Source: Spironucleus salmonicida
Taxonomy: Eukaryota > Fornicata > Diplomonadida > Hexamitidae
NCBI GenBank assembly: GCA_000497125.2
Contig: CM035320.1
Coordinates: forward strand, 1,199,197-1,263,196
Reading direction: 5' to 3'
Length of the DNA stretch: 64,000 bases
In this document: piece after piece, positions 24,159 through 35,104 of the stretch
How positions within the stretch are numbered: position 1 is the stretch's first letter
Layout of the letters: each line of letters begins with the position of its first letter
Program-made: the position numbers and the translations under genes
Notes under the pieces: generated by a model
The model's database searches: none
What the model was told of the DNA's origin: nothing
Seen by the model: only the letters and a program-made list of their open reading frames with translations

Positions 24159-26027
24159 TCACTTTTTACCTCTAGATTTCTTTTCAATTCTAACTAAATT
24201 TTTAACATCATGAGTTTACTAGTCGTACTAACTATTAACAATACTTTTGATCCTGTTGATTCTTTCTGACCTCTCCTTCATCCTGTGTTATCTCATAACT
24301 ACCTCTTAACGCTTTTCTTTTAGCACTTTTCTAGCAGTATCCTTTTATACTCGCTTTTCAGCTTTTTCTAAAGCTTTGGCTCTAGCTTTTGTTCTGTCTA
24401 ATGATAAATCTTTTTTATAATCATAACTTTACGCATATAGTGGCTCTAACTACTATATGAGTACAGGCTTTTCTTTAATGTAATCTAAACATATAATAGT
24501 ATTGGTATTTTGACAAAATTATTACAAAATTGAAGGCACAAAATCTATGTTGATTTAAAATACACTCTAATACACTTTCACAATAGTTTACACTATGGAA
24601 ACAATCATTTCTTGGCTAACTTCTTATTTATAACTTGTAGACATAAGAACACGCAAATCAAATTTTGTATTACATTCTTTTAAATATATACTAGATTAAT
24701 ATTCAATAAACGTTAATACATTTTAGCAAAATCTTAAAACAGAACTATTATACCTATAACAGTTGATACTTAAGCATGCAACTTAAGAAACAAAGAATAA
24801 ACTTTACATGAGTTAATTAGTTGTTTTAATTGGCTATAATAAGATATTTTCGGAGACTAAAAAGCACATAGAGAATAAATTATTAAGTTTTTAGCTTGAG
24901 AAATCGGTTTATATATAGCATATATTTATTAATCTCAATACTAAAGAAATTTAAACTGCTTGAAGAGTCTTATATTAGTTTAAATAATTTAGCAACAAAC
25001 CAGCGCAGTGGGATGGAAGCTCATAAGTTATATGCCTAAAACATCTCATACAACAATCCTTTCTTGTTAAGTCATTAATTTCTATAAAACGTTTAAAAAC
25101 GAAGCTAGATAATTTTTCCATGGCTGGTGCATTATTTTTATCATTCAATGTCGAGTTTGTCTTAATAAGTCTATCCATGACTACAATTTCTTCTGAGTTC
25201 CTTGCCCTGTTAAGTAAAATACCAAATTATGAATAGTTTCCTGGAACCTAAATAATAAACGGAAGAGACTGTAAATAAGCACTAGAACCTTCAGCAGTAT
25301 CAATTTCCTAAATTGATATATCTTCTAATTTTTATGATTCCGAAGATTCTTCAATTTATTCACTTTCGTTATCAGTACCAGCCCTAAATTCCTCCATATC
25401 CACTTCATCGTCGCCTAAGTCATAATTTATTTTTTGTGTTTTCGTATTTCTTTATAATTCAATAAGTCTAGCCGCACCAGCTCTAACAGCATCATCATGT
25501 GTTATTTAACCTTTGTTAGCAGCCACTAGACCACTAATATCATCATTATGGCGTTAGTTTACAGATACTTCTCTTTGAGGCAAAATATCTTTCAATTACT
25601 ATGAGATTTTATCCAATTGATAAATTTTTTTCTCTACTTATAATTTAGTTTATTTCTTTTCTTCTCTAAAATGTTTAGATTTTTCCTAAATTTCTTGATA
25701 AATTTTATCCGTTTCTGAGATTTTGAAATGTTAAGTCGCTTCTTACTTTTGGAGAACAAACTCAGCAATTTAAGATTGAATCTATGCTGAAGATTTCTAA
25801 GTATCATCTTATACGAAAGTTAGTTACTAAGTTTATGGCTTTTACGGTTATTACTTCGATTATTAAGTATTAGATTTTTATGCATGTTAATATGGAATTA
25901 TTTTATTAAGTACTTTTTAATGAGTGTGTGATTTTTTTATATCGAAAGGATTGGGTGCGTTTATTTTAAGTTTTGACCTCGCTTATTCAAGGCGAGCGTT
26001 CATATTTTGTTTAGTTGGTTTAGCCAT
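24159..26027 (-). CDS. NOP14: Nucleolar protein 14 (SSU processome)
   Basis: 622 aa. NOP14 is part of the U3 small-subunit processome needed for 18S rRNA maturation in the nucleolus. The family signature near the N-terminus (NARLEQARSKLKINAPNPFD) matches the conserved 'N.FE' start. A Gln-rich linker, an acidic stretch (GDDEVDMEEFRAGTDNESEQ) and the Nop14 core (LPFIIQVPGNYSQFGILL) follow. The C-terminal ~120 residues are basic (KARAKALEKAEKRVQKDTAR), as in NOP14. It is shorter than yeast or human NOP14 (about 810-860), in line with general reduction. Confidence 0.85.
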
Positions 26028-26340
26028 TTATATGGAATGAAAAGTGAAAGTAAACATACTATAGTACATATAATTATACTATAATTTATTTGATGAAATA
26101 CTTAAATATTATTTGGTAAAATTATATATTAAGAAAATCACTGTACGTATTGATTTAATTAGTAAACAACTTTATAAGTATGTTGTTAACTTCTAATAAT
26201 TTAGGCAACGATTATTGTATTATAATATTAAAAATTATTGTCATACACTTGCTGTATACTTTAACAATACGTTTTTGAGAAGTCTTAATGCAACCATTTA
26301 GTAATAAATAGTAACTTAGATTTTCCAACCTTTCTTAAAA
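26028..26340. other. AT-rich intergenic stretch
   Basis: Spacer between divergent NOP14 and the nitroreductase gene; nothing recognised. Confidence 0.6.
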
Positions 26341-26865
26341 ATGGAGCATTTACTTGAAAGACGTTCATGCCGTGCATTCTAGCCTACAACTATTACTTAG
26401 AAATAGATTGACTAAATTGTACTTGCAGGTATGTCTGCACCTTCTAGCTTTGGTAAGTATCCTGTTCATTTTTTAACAGTTACTGATAAGAAAGATTTAG
26501 AATTTTTATCCACTTTGAACGAGTACTCAACTTTTACCAAAGATGCTGCATGTGTAGTTATTATTTGTGTAGATCAGAAGGCTGCTTTAGATTATGGACA
26601 TTAAGAAACTTTTGCTACTATTGATGGCGGAGTTGCCCTTTAGAACATCCTTACTGCTTCTAAAATTTAGGGATTTGATGTTGTTTGCTGCGGAACTTAT
26701 CCCATGGAAAATCTTATGGGTCCTATTAGAAAACATTTTGGCATTCCAGATGACATTTCTGTATTTAACAGAGTAGTTATTGGTAAAAAGTCAGATAACT
26801 TCAAATATGATGCCGATTATGACAATAAATATGATGCTAAGAAGCAACATACAGGAAAATGGTGA
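26341..26865 (+). CDS. Nitroreductase-family flavoprotein
   Basis: 174 aa, close to the usual 165-200. The N-terminus MEHLLERRSCRAFQPTTITQ is the FMN-binding 'I..RrSvR.F' signature. SAPSSFGKYPVHFLTV is the second FMN/dimer motif (A.sa.N.qPw.f). FATIDGGVALQNILTASKIQ is the central helix of the fold, and the protein ends in a GKW tail. These enzymes use NAD(P)H to reduce nitro compounds, quinones or flavin, and are typical of anaerobic protists, often by transfer from bacteria. The next gene is in the same frame, only 11 sense codons after this TGA. Confidence 0.85.
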
Positions 26866-26898
26866 TTCATATTTCATTTCAGTCTACAATTTAATAAA

Positions 26899-27696
26899 AT
26901 GTAACCCTTTCTTTATTACTGGAATTCTAGAAAAACACTACAATAAAGTAATAGCCAGTAGTTATTATTAGTAGAAAACGGCATTTTTGATCTTACTACA
27001 TAAAATATTCTAATAAATAAGCCAGTACAGTTATTTTCTCTTAATGAGTAATAACTAATTTATTGCACGGTTAAAGATTCTATTTTTATAAAAAGTAATA
27101 TGAAAACGCATGAAATTAGATATCCAGTACACCCTTATACAACCTTTATAGACTTTCCATAAGATATATAAAATGACAAAGTTTTACGACGTAAATCACT
27201 TGAATGGTTAGACTTTGAAAAGCTTGTAATAAAATTAAAGTATTAACCAGAAGATAGTTATTTATCTGCCTTTTATGATGATAATGATGTTTGTTATGTG
27301 GCATCTGGTACATTTTTAAGTCGAATATGCTTTAAGTCTCTGTAAACTATTGATTTTTGCAAAATACATTCAAGAATTAATTGTGTTTAGAAGATTGACA
27401 AATTTATAGTTATAGGTACTATGATGGGGGATGTTATTTTTACTGATTTAACAGGTAACATCGTTTTTTAATTCATGATAAGCTCCATTGTTAAGGGGCC
27501 AATTGGACAATTTAAAGAGTATAAAAAATTGATTTTCGCAATAGGACATAGAATTATAACTAAAATTAATATTACAAACTAAAAATTTGAAATTTTTGCA
27601 GAATTTGGGAGTATTTATGGAATCGTATTTGATGAAATAAAAGGAACTTGTCTAGTGGCTTGTGATACTGGGTTAATTAGCCTAGTGATTGATTGA
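26899..27696 (+). CDS. Hypothetical beta-propeller-like protein, 265 aa
   Basis: Starts 33 bp after the nitroreductase stop and lies in the same frame. The translation has short beta-rich repeats reminiscent of WD or PQQ blades (LLLVENGIFDLTTQNILI, KFIVIGTMMGDVIFTDLTG, ACDTGLISLVID), but no clear WD dipeptides. Function unknown. Alternatively it could be a C-terminal extension reached by UGA readthrough; see findings. Confidence 0.55.
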
Positions 27697-27958
27697 TAAA
27701 TTTGAATATTAGTTTTCAAGTTCACTAATAATACTTTGGTTACAGATATACTAGTATTTCTAAAATAAAAATATCGAATTGGACTAATGAACCATAAATA
27801 TCAGAACATAAACTATTTATATTAATAAAATAAAAGTATGTCCCAACTTTATCTGTTTAAATTATCATCATGTTTAATCTACTGTATGTTTTTCTTAATC
27901 ATTTATCATAATTTAAAATACATGATTATTTATTATTTTATTATTATAAAGTATCAAA

Positions 27959-27965
27959 CCACTCC
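27959..27965 (+). promoter_or_regulatory. CCACTCC element upstream of IFT57
   Basis: AAACCACTCC ends 17 bp before the IFT57 ATG. Confidence 0.5.
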
Positions 27966-27982
27966 ATATTTCAAAACTTTAA

Positions 27983-29068
27983 ATGCCAATCACTGTATAG
28001 AAGAACCTTCCAGCAGTTGTTACCTCATAAATGGCTATAATGCGTCTACGTGAGCTTCACTTCGAGCGTGCTTTCTAAAACCAAAAAGCTCCTACTGCAG
28101 CAACATTTGCGTACAAATCAGCCTCCCCGATGGATCAACTTCTTGCGTTTTCTTCTATTTCACGCTGGCTTCTTGAGCGCTTAAATGCAAAACTGTAGAC
28201 ATTTTCTGAATTTGACGAACCGAATGCCATCGCATTGGAAATAATTAACGCGTCAAAGCCATTCGTTGACTGTAGTAGCCTCGCCCCTCACGAGTTAAGA
28301 ACTGGATCTGGAGATACAGTTTCTGCATTGATTTTGGCCCTTTCTGAGGCTGTTCTAGAAAAATAGTAGCTTACCGTTATTGCCTGGAAAGACCCTCAGG
28401 CGACCCAGCAATAGGCTCAGAACATTGAAGACGATGATTAGGATGAAGACTTTATTGATGATGTTTTCATGACTTCTTTCTCCAACAATCAGCAAACGCC
28501 TTAAAACAAAATTGCACAATAAGAAATTGCTCCAGGAATTTAGGACATTCACAAATGGAATGAAGAGCAATTATAGGTCGAACAGCAATTAAATGCGTCT
28601 AAATACGCTTAGGTTAACTAAGACTGGCGTCCAGATATTTAGAAACTTACTACGCTAGCTTCATAACTTTCTACTGAGTCTTCCACAATTACATAATAGA
28701 TATAAGTGGTTTCTGAAGGGATTGGTAAGTAGTTGGAACGTTTAACTCAAAGAGAATAATTTCTTAATTAATAAATATCATCTTTTTCTGGTAAGCTTAT
28801 TGAAGTTTCTAGAAAGCATCAATCTCTTACTAAAGAGCAGGACGAAGTTTAACAGGAAATTAGTGTATTAAACGAATAATTACTTGAAAATACTGATAAA
28901 TTTAAGCGCGCAAAAAGCGAACTTACAGCTGAAAACAATAGAATTACCGATACAAGTGGATTAAGCTTTGCTAAATAAGCAATCGCATCTTTAAGCAGTG
29001 AAATCAGAGATATAGATTTAAAGATAGTCCTCGCTTAATAAAGATTATTTTCGGGCGTGAGTTAATGA
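27983..29068 (+). CDS. IFT57: Intraflagellar transport protein 57 (HIPPI-type), IFT-B
   Basis: 361 aa; animal IFT57 is about 430. IFT57 is an IFT-B subunit that links the complex to kinesin-II through IFT20. Residues ~50-120 form the calponin-like N-terminal domain (PMDQLLAFSSISRWLLERL; EFDEPNAIALEIINASKPF; RTGSGDTVSALILALSEAVL), matching the family's 'DPN....il..lr' and 'lksG.G..vc.vL..L' motifs. An acidic linker (EDDDQDEDFIDD) is followed by a long coiled coil to the end. The first ~400 bp are GC-richer than the rest. Confidence 0.85.
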
Positions 29069-29162
29069 CAAATAATTATTTTGTATAATATATACTTATA
29101 AACATTAAATACTTGTATTAATCAATTAAAGTTTGTAGACCTTTTAAATTACTAATTCGACG

Positions 29163-29285
29163 ATGAACACAGCATTAGTTATTTTATTATTTTTATCGTA
29201 GCTTGTAATTATACTTTACACACCATAATTTCCCTTGCCTGTCACAATTGAAACTATTAGAGAATTGTTTGAACAAACAGATTGA
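29163..29285 (+). CDS. 40-aa ORF with N-terminal membrane segment, abutting inverted repeat
   Basis: Begins MNTALVILLFLSQLVIILYT, a convincing signal anchor, and stops with TGA 5 bp before the left arm of the GC-rich inverted repeat. It could be the 5' remnant of a membrane-protein gene truncated when the arm arrived, or a genuine small membrane protein. No downstream continuation is seen inside the arm. Confidence 0.35.
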
Positions 29286-29290
29286 TTATT

Positions 29291-30046
29291 TCACTTCACG
29301 CCATTTTCTCGCTTGAGGGCCTCGAACTCGCGCCGGAAGAAGTCCTGGAACTCCCTGCTGCCGGCCCCGCGGATCTCGTCGAAGTCGCCATCGAAGTGCC
29401 TGTCGAACCACTCCTTCCGCAGCACCCAGCCTATTTCCATCGGGATAGCGTTGGCGGCCATGTCGTCGGTGTTGATGTCGGCCTTGGCGGGGTAGGTCTT
29501 CTGGGTGAGGAGGTCGAACGCACAGTCATCGGCGTCGATGAGCAGGTTCACGCTGGAGAACTTGAGCGGGAGCAGCGGCTGTATCGCGCACGGCTCCAGG
29601 CGGAGGTCGCGCACCTCAAAGAGCGCGGCGTCCAGGAAGGCGAAGGTGCGGCCGAAGACGGAGTGCACGAGCGTGCGGCTGGCAGGCCGGAGCACGCAGA
29701 GCGGGGACAGCGCGAAGTCGCTCACGTCGAACACGGCGCCCTTCTGGTCGAGGAAGCAGAGCCGCGGGCCGTGGCGGAAGAGGGCGTTGTTGCCGTGTCT
29801 TCGCAGGCCCATGCGCACGCTGGGGGCGGGGGAGAACTCCAGGAGCTCGTGGGCGCACGCGGCGTAGAACCGGCCGCGGAGGCACACGGTCTGCGTGGTG
29901 ATGGAGAGGGGCGAGGTGGCGGAGACGAGCGAGGGCTGGGACGCGAGCACCTTGCCGTACACGTCGATGGTGGTGTCCCTGGAGGCGCCGGAGAGCTGGA
30001 AGCCCTCGGGGGCGTAGCGGAGAAAGTAGAGCGCGCCGGGGTCCAT
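29291..30046 (-). CDS. GC-rich hypothetical protein, 251 aa (left copy)
   Basis: Starts MDPGALYFLRYAPEGFQLSG. Reads as a globular beta-rich protein (RDTTIDVYGKVLASQPSLVS; LRRHGNNALFRHGPRLCFLD; FGRTFAFLDAALFEVRDLRL), suggestive of a propeller- or sandwich-like fold, with an acidic/aromatic helical C-terminus (FDRHFDGDFDEIRGAG). Family not recognised. 32 bp downstream of the GH13 gene on the same strand in both arms, so the two are probably expressed together. Differs from the right copy by one residue (Thr here, Ala on the right, base 29497). Confidence 0.7.
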   Translation of the reverse strand: MDPGALYFLRYAPEGFQLSGASRDTTIDVYGKVLASQPSLVSATSPLSITTQTVCLRGRFYAACAHELLEFSPAPSVRMGLRRHGNNALFRHGPRLCFLDQKGAVFDVSDFALSPLCVLRPASRTLVHSVFGRTFAFLDAALFEVRDLRLEPCAIQPLLPLKFSSVNLLIDADDCAFDLLTQKTYPAKADINTDDMAANAIPMEIGWVLRKEWFDRHFDGDFDEIRGAGSREFQDFFRREFEALKRENGVK

Positions 30047-30078
30047 GGTGGAGAGGTGGAAGGGAGGGCGATACAGGC

Positions 30079-31392
30079 TCACTCTACCGCGTACACCGCG
30101 AACGCGAAGGGCCCCAACGGCACGGTGCCGTCCATGGGCGGGGCGGGGTGCCCGAGGAGCTGCCGGACGGCCCCCTGCAGCCAGCCGGGCGCGAGGGCCA
30201 CCTGCAGGGCGTGGTCGCTCAGGTTGGCCAGCACGATGCGGCGCGCTGCCCCGGTCCAGAGGCCGCAGAAGACGTAGCGGTGCACGTCGGCCTGCGTGAA
30301 GGCGCCCTGGAAGGCGTTGTCGCGCAACAGCCGCAGCAGGCCCGCGTAGAACTCCTGCACCGCTGGGTCCGCGGCCTCCGGTACCGCACGCCGCAGCTGG
30401 ACCCCGAGCCTGCCCCGGCGCCCCTCGAGCTGCCCGTGCTGGAAGAAGCGCAGCCCCGGCCGGAGGTAGCACTACACCGCCGCCGGGAGCGCGTTGTGGA
30501 ACCGCGCGATGCGGGCCTCGTCGTGGTTCTCCAGGAAGTGGCAGCAGGCGGGCCCGCACCGCAGCCCCTGGGCGAAGCAGTCCTGCAGGGCCCCGCAGGT
30601 GTCCAGCGGCCGCTTGCAGTACACGAAGTCGAAGCCGCGCTCCACCAGCGCGTCCTCGGTGTCCCAGTAGGCCTCCGCGAGGAAGACGAAGTCGCGGTAG
30701 GTGCGCCGGAGCGCCGAGATGGCGTCGCGCCAGAAGTCGGGGATCTCGGTGCCCCAGATGGACCGGTGCACGTCGGGCAGCTGCAGCATCGCCATGTCGC
30801 AGCGCACGCCGTCGCACAGGCTGGCCACCTTGAACAGGTCCAGGCCGCGGGCCGCGCGGGTGTCGGGCCGCGTGAAGTCGAACTGGGCCGTGTCGCCCCA
30901 GATGTGGTAGCGGTCCCTCCCGAAGAAGACGCCCGAGGGGTGCTGGTCCGTCGCCGAGCCGAAGGGTCCCCGCAGGAACAGCTCCGGGCAGGCCGCGGCG
31001 CACTCGAGGGACCCGTGGTTCGGCACGAAGTCCAGCACGAGCCGCATCCCGCGCTGGTTGAGGCGCCGCTTGAGCCCGAGGAGCGCGGCGTCCGTGCCGA
31101 GGGCGGGGTTCGCCACGTAGGCCGCCACCGCGAAGGGGGAGCCGATGACGTCGGCGGGCTGCAGGTCCGGGAGTAGCTCGCGATACACACGCTGGCGCTC
31201 GGGCCGGAAGTCGCAGGCGAGCGAGGCGGCCCCGAGCGTCCACGCGCCGAGGAGGTACAGCATGTCGAAGCCGCGCGCCGCCAGGGAGTCCAGGAAGCCG
31301 TCGGGTATCGCGTCCAGACCGCGCAGGCCCTGCTCGTACAGGAAGGGGCGCGCCGGGAGCTGGTAGAGCGTCGGGTACCTTCTCCGCTCCAT
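30079..31392 (-). CDS. GH13 alpha-amylase-family protein (left copy)
   Basis: 437 aa, identical in protein sequence to the right copy as far as I can see (differences at 30640 and 31183 are synonymous). Catalytic residues as in the right copy: Asp in GVRCDMAM, Glu in LAEAYWD, Asp in ENHDEAR. One in-frame TAG (Gln307) interrupts the gene if the standard code is used. See the right copy for domain details. Confidence 0.85.
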
Positions 31393-31442
31393 TCTGATTT
31401 GGCATAATATGCCCGAAACCGTATCCAAACTTAGTTGCTCAC

Positions 31443-31636
31443 TCACTCGTGGTGCAGCTGGAGCATGAGGCCGAGCATCGCGTTGCCCTGCTCATGCACC
31501 CTCGCGCAGAAGACCTCGAAGCCCTTCAGGTCGGCCTCGTCGATCATCTCAAGGCAGCTGTGCATGGCCAGCATCGGCAGGCCCATGTCCACAACCTTCA
31601 TGTCGCAGTCCGCCGCCACCAGGTTCCCGATCGTCC
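31443..31636 (-). pseudogene. 3' fragment of M18 aspartyl aminopeptidase
   Basis: Encodes the last ~64 residues of the aminopeptidase (TIGNLVAADCDMKVVDMGLP, MHSCLEMID) and the same TGA as the complete right-hand gene. Upstream of 31636 homology stops and AT-rich unrelated sequence follows, with no aminopeptidase 5' part. As it stands it is a truncated copy, but inversion of the loop between the arms would join the 5' part to it. Confidence 0.85.
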
Positions 31637-32302
31637 TCAGGCATATAAGAACATAATAGCATTAAATAGTTATAATAATGTGAAGTAAAATCTACCTACA
31701 GTTTTAATAAATTCTTCATATTTTATTTTGACTTTATGGATTTTATACATATTTTTCTTATTGTTACCGATAAAATATGATGGATAAAGCCAAAACGGAA
31801 GTAAGATAATGTTTACAATAAGAATTAATGTGTAACTATTTTATACCATTGAAGAAATATAATGTGTAAAATGTGTAGTGAAATATTAATAAACAGAAAA
31901 AATATTATAATACACAAAATGAACTGACAAAAAATTAAGGATCTCAATCAATTTTAAACATGAAAATAGTTTGGTTTAAAAACGGATATAGTATTGCAAG
32001 CAGTTATTAAATAATTTTTTATTATTTAAACACAAAACGTTATACTAATAATAGAGTACTATAACTATATCAAATATTATAAAAGTATCTTATTTCGTTT
32101 ATTTTCTACTGCTTTGTGATATAATTAAGATTTCTAGATAAAATTTTCAGAAAATTAACTGCTAGCTAATAATTTATGTTTATTTAAAAAGTTATTTACT
32201 ATTATATGAATTCTACTAAAGTTAGAAATAAATTATATTCAAATTACAATATATAATATATAGATTGTAAATTCAAAATTTAACCACTCCAGTTAGCAAA
32301 AT
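31637..32302. other. AT-rich intergenic stretch at inner edge of left arm
   Basis: Very AT-rich; no gene recognised. CCACTCC element at its end (32284-32290). Confidence 0.6.
32284..32290 (+). promoter_or_regulatory. CCACTCC element upstream of centrin
   Basis: TTTAACCACTCC, nearly identical to the IFT144 element (TTTTAACCACTCC), ends 12 bp before the ATG. Confidence 0.55.
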
Positions 32303-32779
32303 ATGCAGAAGAAACGTGCTATTGAGCCAGAACTTACTGAAGAGCAAAAACACGAAATCCGCGAGGCATTTGACCTTTTCGACGCTGATGGATCAGGCCG
32401 CATTGACGTCAAGGAGCTTAAAGTTGCTATGCGCGCTTTAGGTTTTGAGCCCAAACGCGATGAGCTCAAGCGCATGATTTCTGAGGTGGATTCATCCGGA
32501 AACGGAACGTTGGACTTGAACGATTTCTTTAGAATTATGACAGCCAAAATGGGCGAGCGCGACTCTCGCGAGGAGATTTTGAAAGCCTTCAGGCTGTTCG
32601 ACGAGGACGACACCGGTAAAATTTCGTTCAAAAACCTCAAGAGGGTGGCAAAGGAGTTGGGCGAAAACCTCTCAGACGAAGAAATCCAGGAGATGATAGA
32701 CGAAGCAGATCGCGACGGGGATGGCGAGATTAACGAAGAGGAATTTTTGAGGATCATGAGGAGAACCAGTTTGTACTGA
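32303..32779 (+). CDS. Centrin
   Basis: 158 aa with four EF-hands. The helix [20 protein letters not shown] opens EF1 ([12 protein letters not shown]). EF2 is [14 protein letters not shown]3 [14 protein letters not shown]4 [12 protein letters not shown], and the protein ends MRRTSLY, the typical centrin tail. EF2 and EF3 have Asp or Asn instead of Glu at position 12, so their calcium affinity is probably reduced. Centrins build basal bodies and contractile fibres. The whole gene is GC-richer than its surroundings and uses almost no TAA/TAG codons, in contrast to neighbours. Located in the loop of the inverted repeat. Confidence 0.95.
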   Translation: MQKKRAIEPELTEEQKHEIREAFDLFDADGSGRIDVKELKVAMRALGFEPKRDELKRMISEVDSSGNGTLDLNDFFRIMTAKMGERDSREEILKAFRLFDEDDTGKISFKNLKRVAKELGENLSDEEIQEMIDEADRDGDGEINEEEFLRIMRRTSLY

Positions 32780-32810
32780 TAAATTCTTTTAATTATGTAT
32801 AATAATTGCT

Positions 32811-34244
32811 TCACTCGCTTCCGTCCATATGCACTGTCATTCCCAACCCCTAATATACTACGCTAATACTAGCATTTTATAGTTCCATTTTATTTCCTTG
32901 CAAAACCTCACAGTCATTATCTGCATGCCGTGCAAGCATTTCTAAATTGCATATAGATAGAGTATGCACAAAATTTAAATCAAATTCGGCCACACAATCA
33001 GCTACTGAATTCTACCCGTCTAATGTTAGTTTAATCAGCCTCTATATGTTATAATATCCTAACTGAAATACTCGTTTCATTCGTTTCATAGAGGATTCGG
33101 AAACTGTCTTTCCGATGTTATTTGAAGGCAATAATGGATCAGCGATATTAACAGATCTAAACTAAAACGGCGGTTTTTGGTCCTAGAAAAATTTAATCAA
33201 TAATGCTGATCGAACAAATTCATCTAATGTCTTACTTAATGCTTATAAAAACTATGTGTTGCTTATATTCTCATCCTAAAGAATGATTTTTTCATCTAAA
33301 TATTAAAAAAACTCTTAACACTGAGCACTGTATTCCTACCTATTTTAATCAGATTTCTTATAATTTTATAAACAATTTTTTAATCCTTTTTATTCTAAAA
33401 TATTGCCATCGCTCGCGACACGCAAAGCAATTAAATGCTTAATCTCTTTTGCTAATTATAGCTCTTTATCATTGAATTTTTTATGTACAAATTATGACAC
33501 CTATTTATCAAAGAAACTTTAAGCAGTATCGCAGCTTTCAAAATCTTCTCTAGGAACTGCTCCAAAAATAGTTATCAAATTTTAGGAAAAATCAAAGGAA
33601 GAAAAATAAGCTAAAAATGCATATAGTGCTTATAATGGTGTTGTGATTTGAGATTGATGTAAGAGAATAAAAATAACTAGGGTACGTAATCCATAAGACG
33701 AAAGCATAAAATTATGAGATCCTAAAATATGTAGCTCGTTAATACAGTAACATTATATAAATACAAGTGAGCGTTTTAGTAAATGGTTTTTACCTATATA
33801 GTTATCTATTAATTCTAAAAAATACGCTGTTAATACACCAGCTGGTTAAGTAAATGAAATATCGAAACCCACATCCTGGTATGTGAATTTAATAACTGGG
33901 ACTTCTGCATCGATATGTACTAGATTTTATAGTTCAATTCCAGAAAGAACTTTTAATACTCGCCGAGCAGTCACTTGTTCCTCTTCATCCTTGTTCCAGC
34001 AGCAGAAATCTATATCAGAATTAAATAAATAGCAGTGAGATTGAAAAGACCCATATGGTAAAATAACCGCAGTCGGAAGCTCTTTTGTAATAAGACTTGC
34101 TAATTCTTAGAATAATGTTTACCTAGTACATTAAACTTTTGTAGATGGCCCAACTATAGATATAAGGTCATCAATTCGTTCTGTAATGTATTGCAGATTC
34201 TAAACTGACTTGATGTACACCATATTTGCATCAGATTTTTGCAT
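32811..34244 (-). CDS. Non-canonical poly(A) polymerase (TRF4/PAPD5-like)
   Basis: 477 aa. Nucleotidyltransferase motif YGSFQSHCYLFNSDIDFC gives the GS signature plus the two catalytic Asp (DID, about residue 77-79), with the third Asp in FDISF. The central domain continues with HLIAL-type helices. PAP-associated motif SVNIADPLLPSNNIGKTVSE matches the 'DP..p.NNvg' element of TRF4-type enzymes. These enzymes oligoadenylate nuclear RNA for exosome decay (TRAMP) or extend small RNAs. Ends AGC GAG TGA, 31 bp from the centrin stop (convergent). The 3' part is GC-richer. Confidence 0.8.
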
Positions 34245-34295
34245 CTATCGAAGTGGAAGTGAGAATAAAATAGAATACTAAATATTATATAAAAA

Positions 34296-34940
34296 TCACC
34301 ACTTATCATATTCGTCCACCCCAATTACAAATAATTTCTTAAAAGCATTAACTCTACCAGCATCAATCAATTTTGCAATAACGTTAACAACAAAATCAGC
34401 CTTGTCATGGTTCGGGGTTATCTTGCATACATCTAAAGTGCACTCTACGTATTCTTCCTCTTGGTAATCCAAATAATCATCATAGTTACATAAAGAAAGA
34501 TCGTCAAAATCACCTATACTAGTAATCTCAGATTCAGAAGCAAAAATAGAATCTTATTCTGATGATTCAGATATTTCATCTGCTTTTTCAATAATAAGAT
34601 GTACTTCAGCTTTCCTAGCTTACGTTTCATTCTTAAGTGCATTTTGTACTTCTATATCATGACCTAGAAGTTCTCTCAATTTGTCTATTATCATATTTTT
34701 ATCATTACTTGGCGTAGCTTAAACTTATGTTTACTGTATTTTTTTAAGAGCAGGTGGTGGAATATTAATCTTATTCATATATGATGTGTAAATTTTTGAC
34801 TCATGTTATAAATACTATAAGAAGACGGATTGTGCTTAATTTACTGGTAATTTAGCTTACTATAATAATTATGGTATATCACTTAGTTTTTACGTTCTAG
34901 AAATTTTTATTTTTTTATTATCTTGTTCAAACCAGCTCAT
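34296..34940 (-). CDS. Hypothetical acidic protein, 214 aa
   Basis: Starts MSWFEQDNKKIKISRTQKLS at 34940. An internal ATG at 34778 begins MNKINIPPPALKKIQ, but the frame is open upstream with protein-like content, so the longer form is preferred. A highly acidic middle (EISESSEQDSIFASESEITS, YDDYLDYQEEEYVE) and a C-terminal helix (ADFVVNVIAKLIDAGRVNAF) are visible. No family recognised. 51 bp upstream of the poly(A)-polymerase-like gene on the same strand. Confidence 0.6.
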
Positions 34941-35086
34941 TTTATTTTAGTAAATTCTGTTAATAGTATATAATATTGTAATTTAAAGTATAATTATATA
35001 TTGCTTTAAATAATAATATGTATTGAGTTTATCGGGCAAAATACTTAATTTAATATATTTATTATTGATTTAATGTTCGATTAATT

Positions 35087-35093
35087 CCACTCC
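35087..35093 (+). promoter_or_regulatory. CCACTCC element upstream of PUF gene
   Basis: ATTCCACTCCTCCACTTC ends shortly before the ATG at 35105 (11 bp from the core). Confidence 0.5.
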
Positions 35094-35104
35094 TCCACTT
35101 CTTA

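Larger units (their letters stand above)
29291..31636. repeat. Left arm of 2,346-bp GC-rich inverted repeat
   Basis: Reverse complement of 40083-42428, with no indels and three base differences found (29497, 30640, 31183). The outer end falls exactly on the stop codon of the 251-aa gene. The inner end lies inside the aminopeptidase coding sequence. Strikingly GC-rich against AT-rich flanks. Arms are separated by an 8,446-bp loop. Confidence 0.97.

Noticed and set aside
29282-31405. Very long overlapping ORFs in all frames of the GC-rich arms (for example 704, 342, 331 and 323 codons, and their mirror images at 40314-42428).
   Set aside because: Arg/Ala/Pro-rich antiphase or antisense shadows typical of GC-rich coding DNA. 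Only the GH13, 251-aa and aminopeptidase frames carry family motifs or sensible composition.
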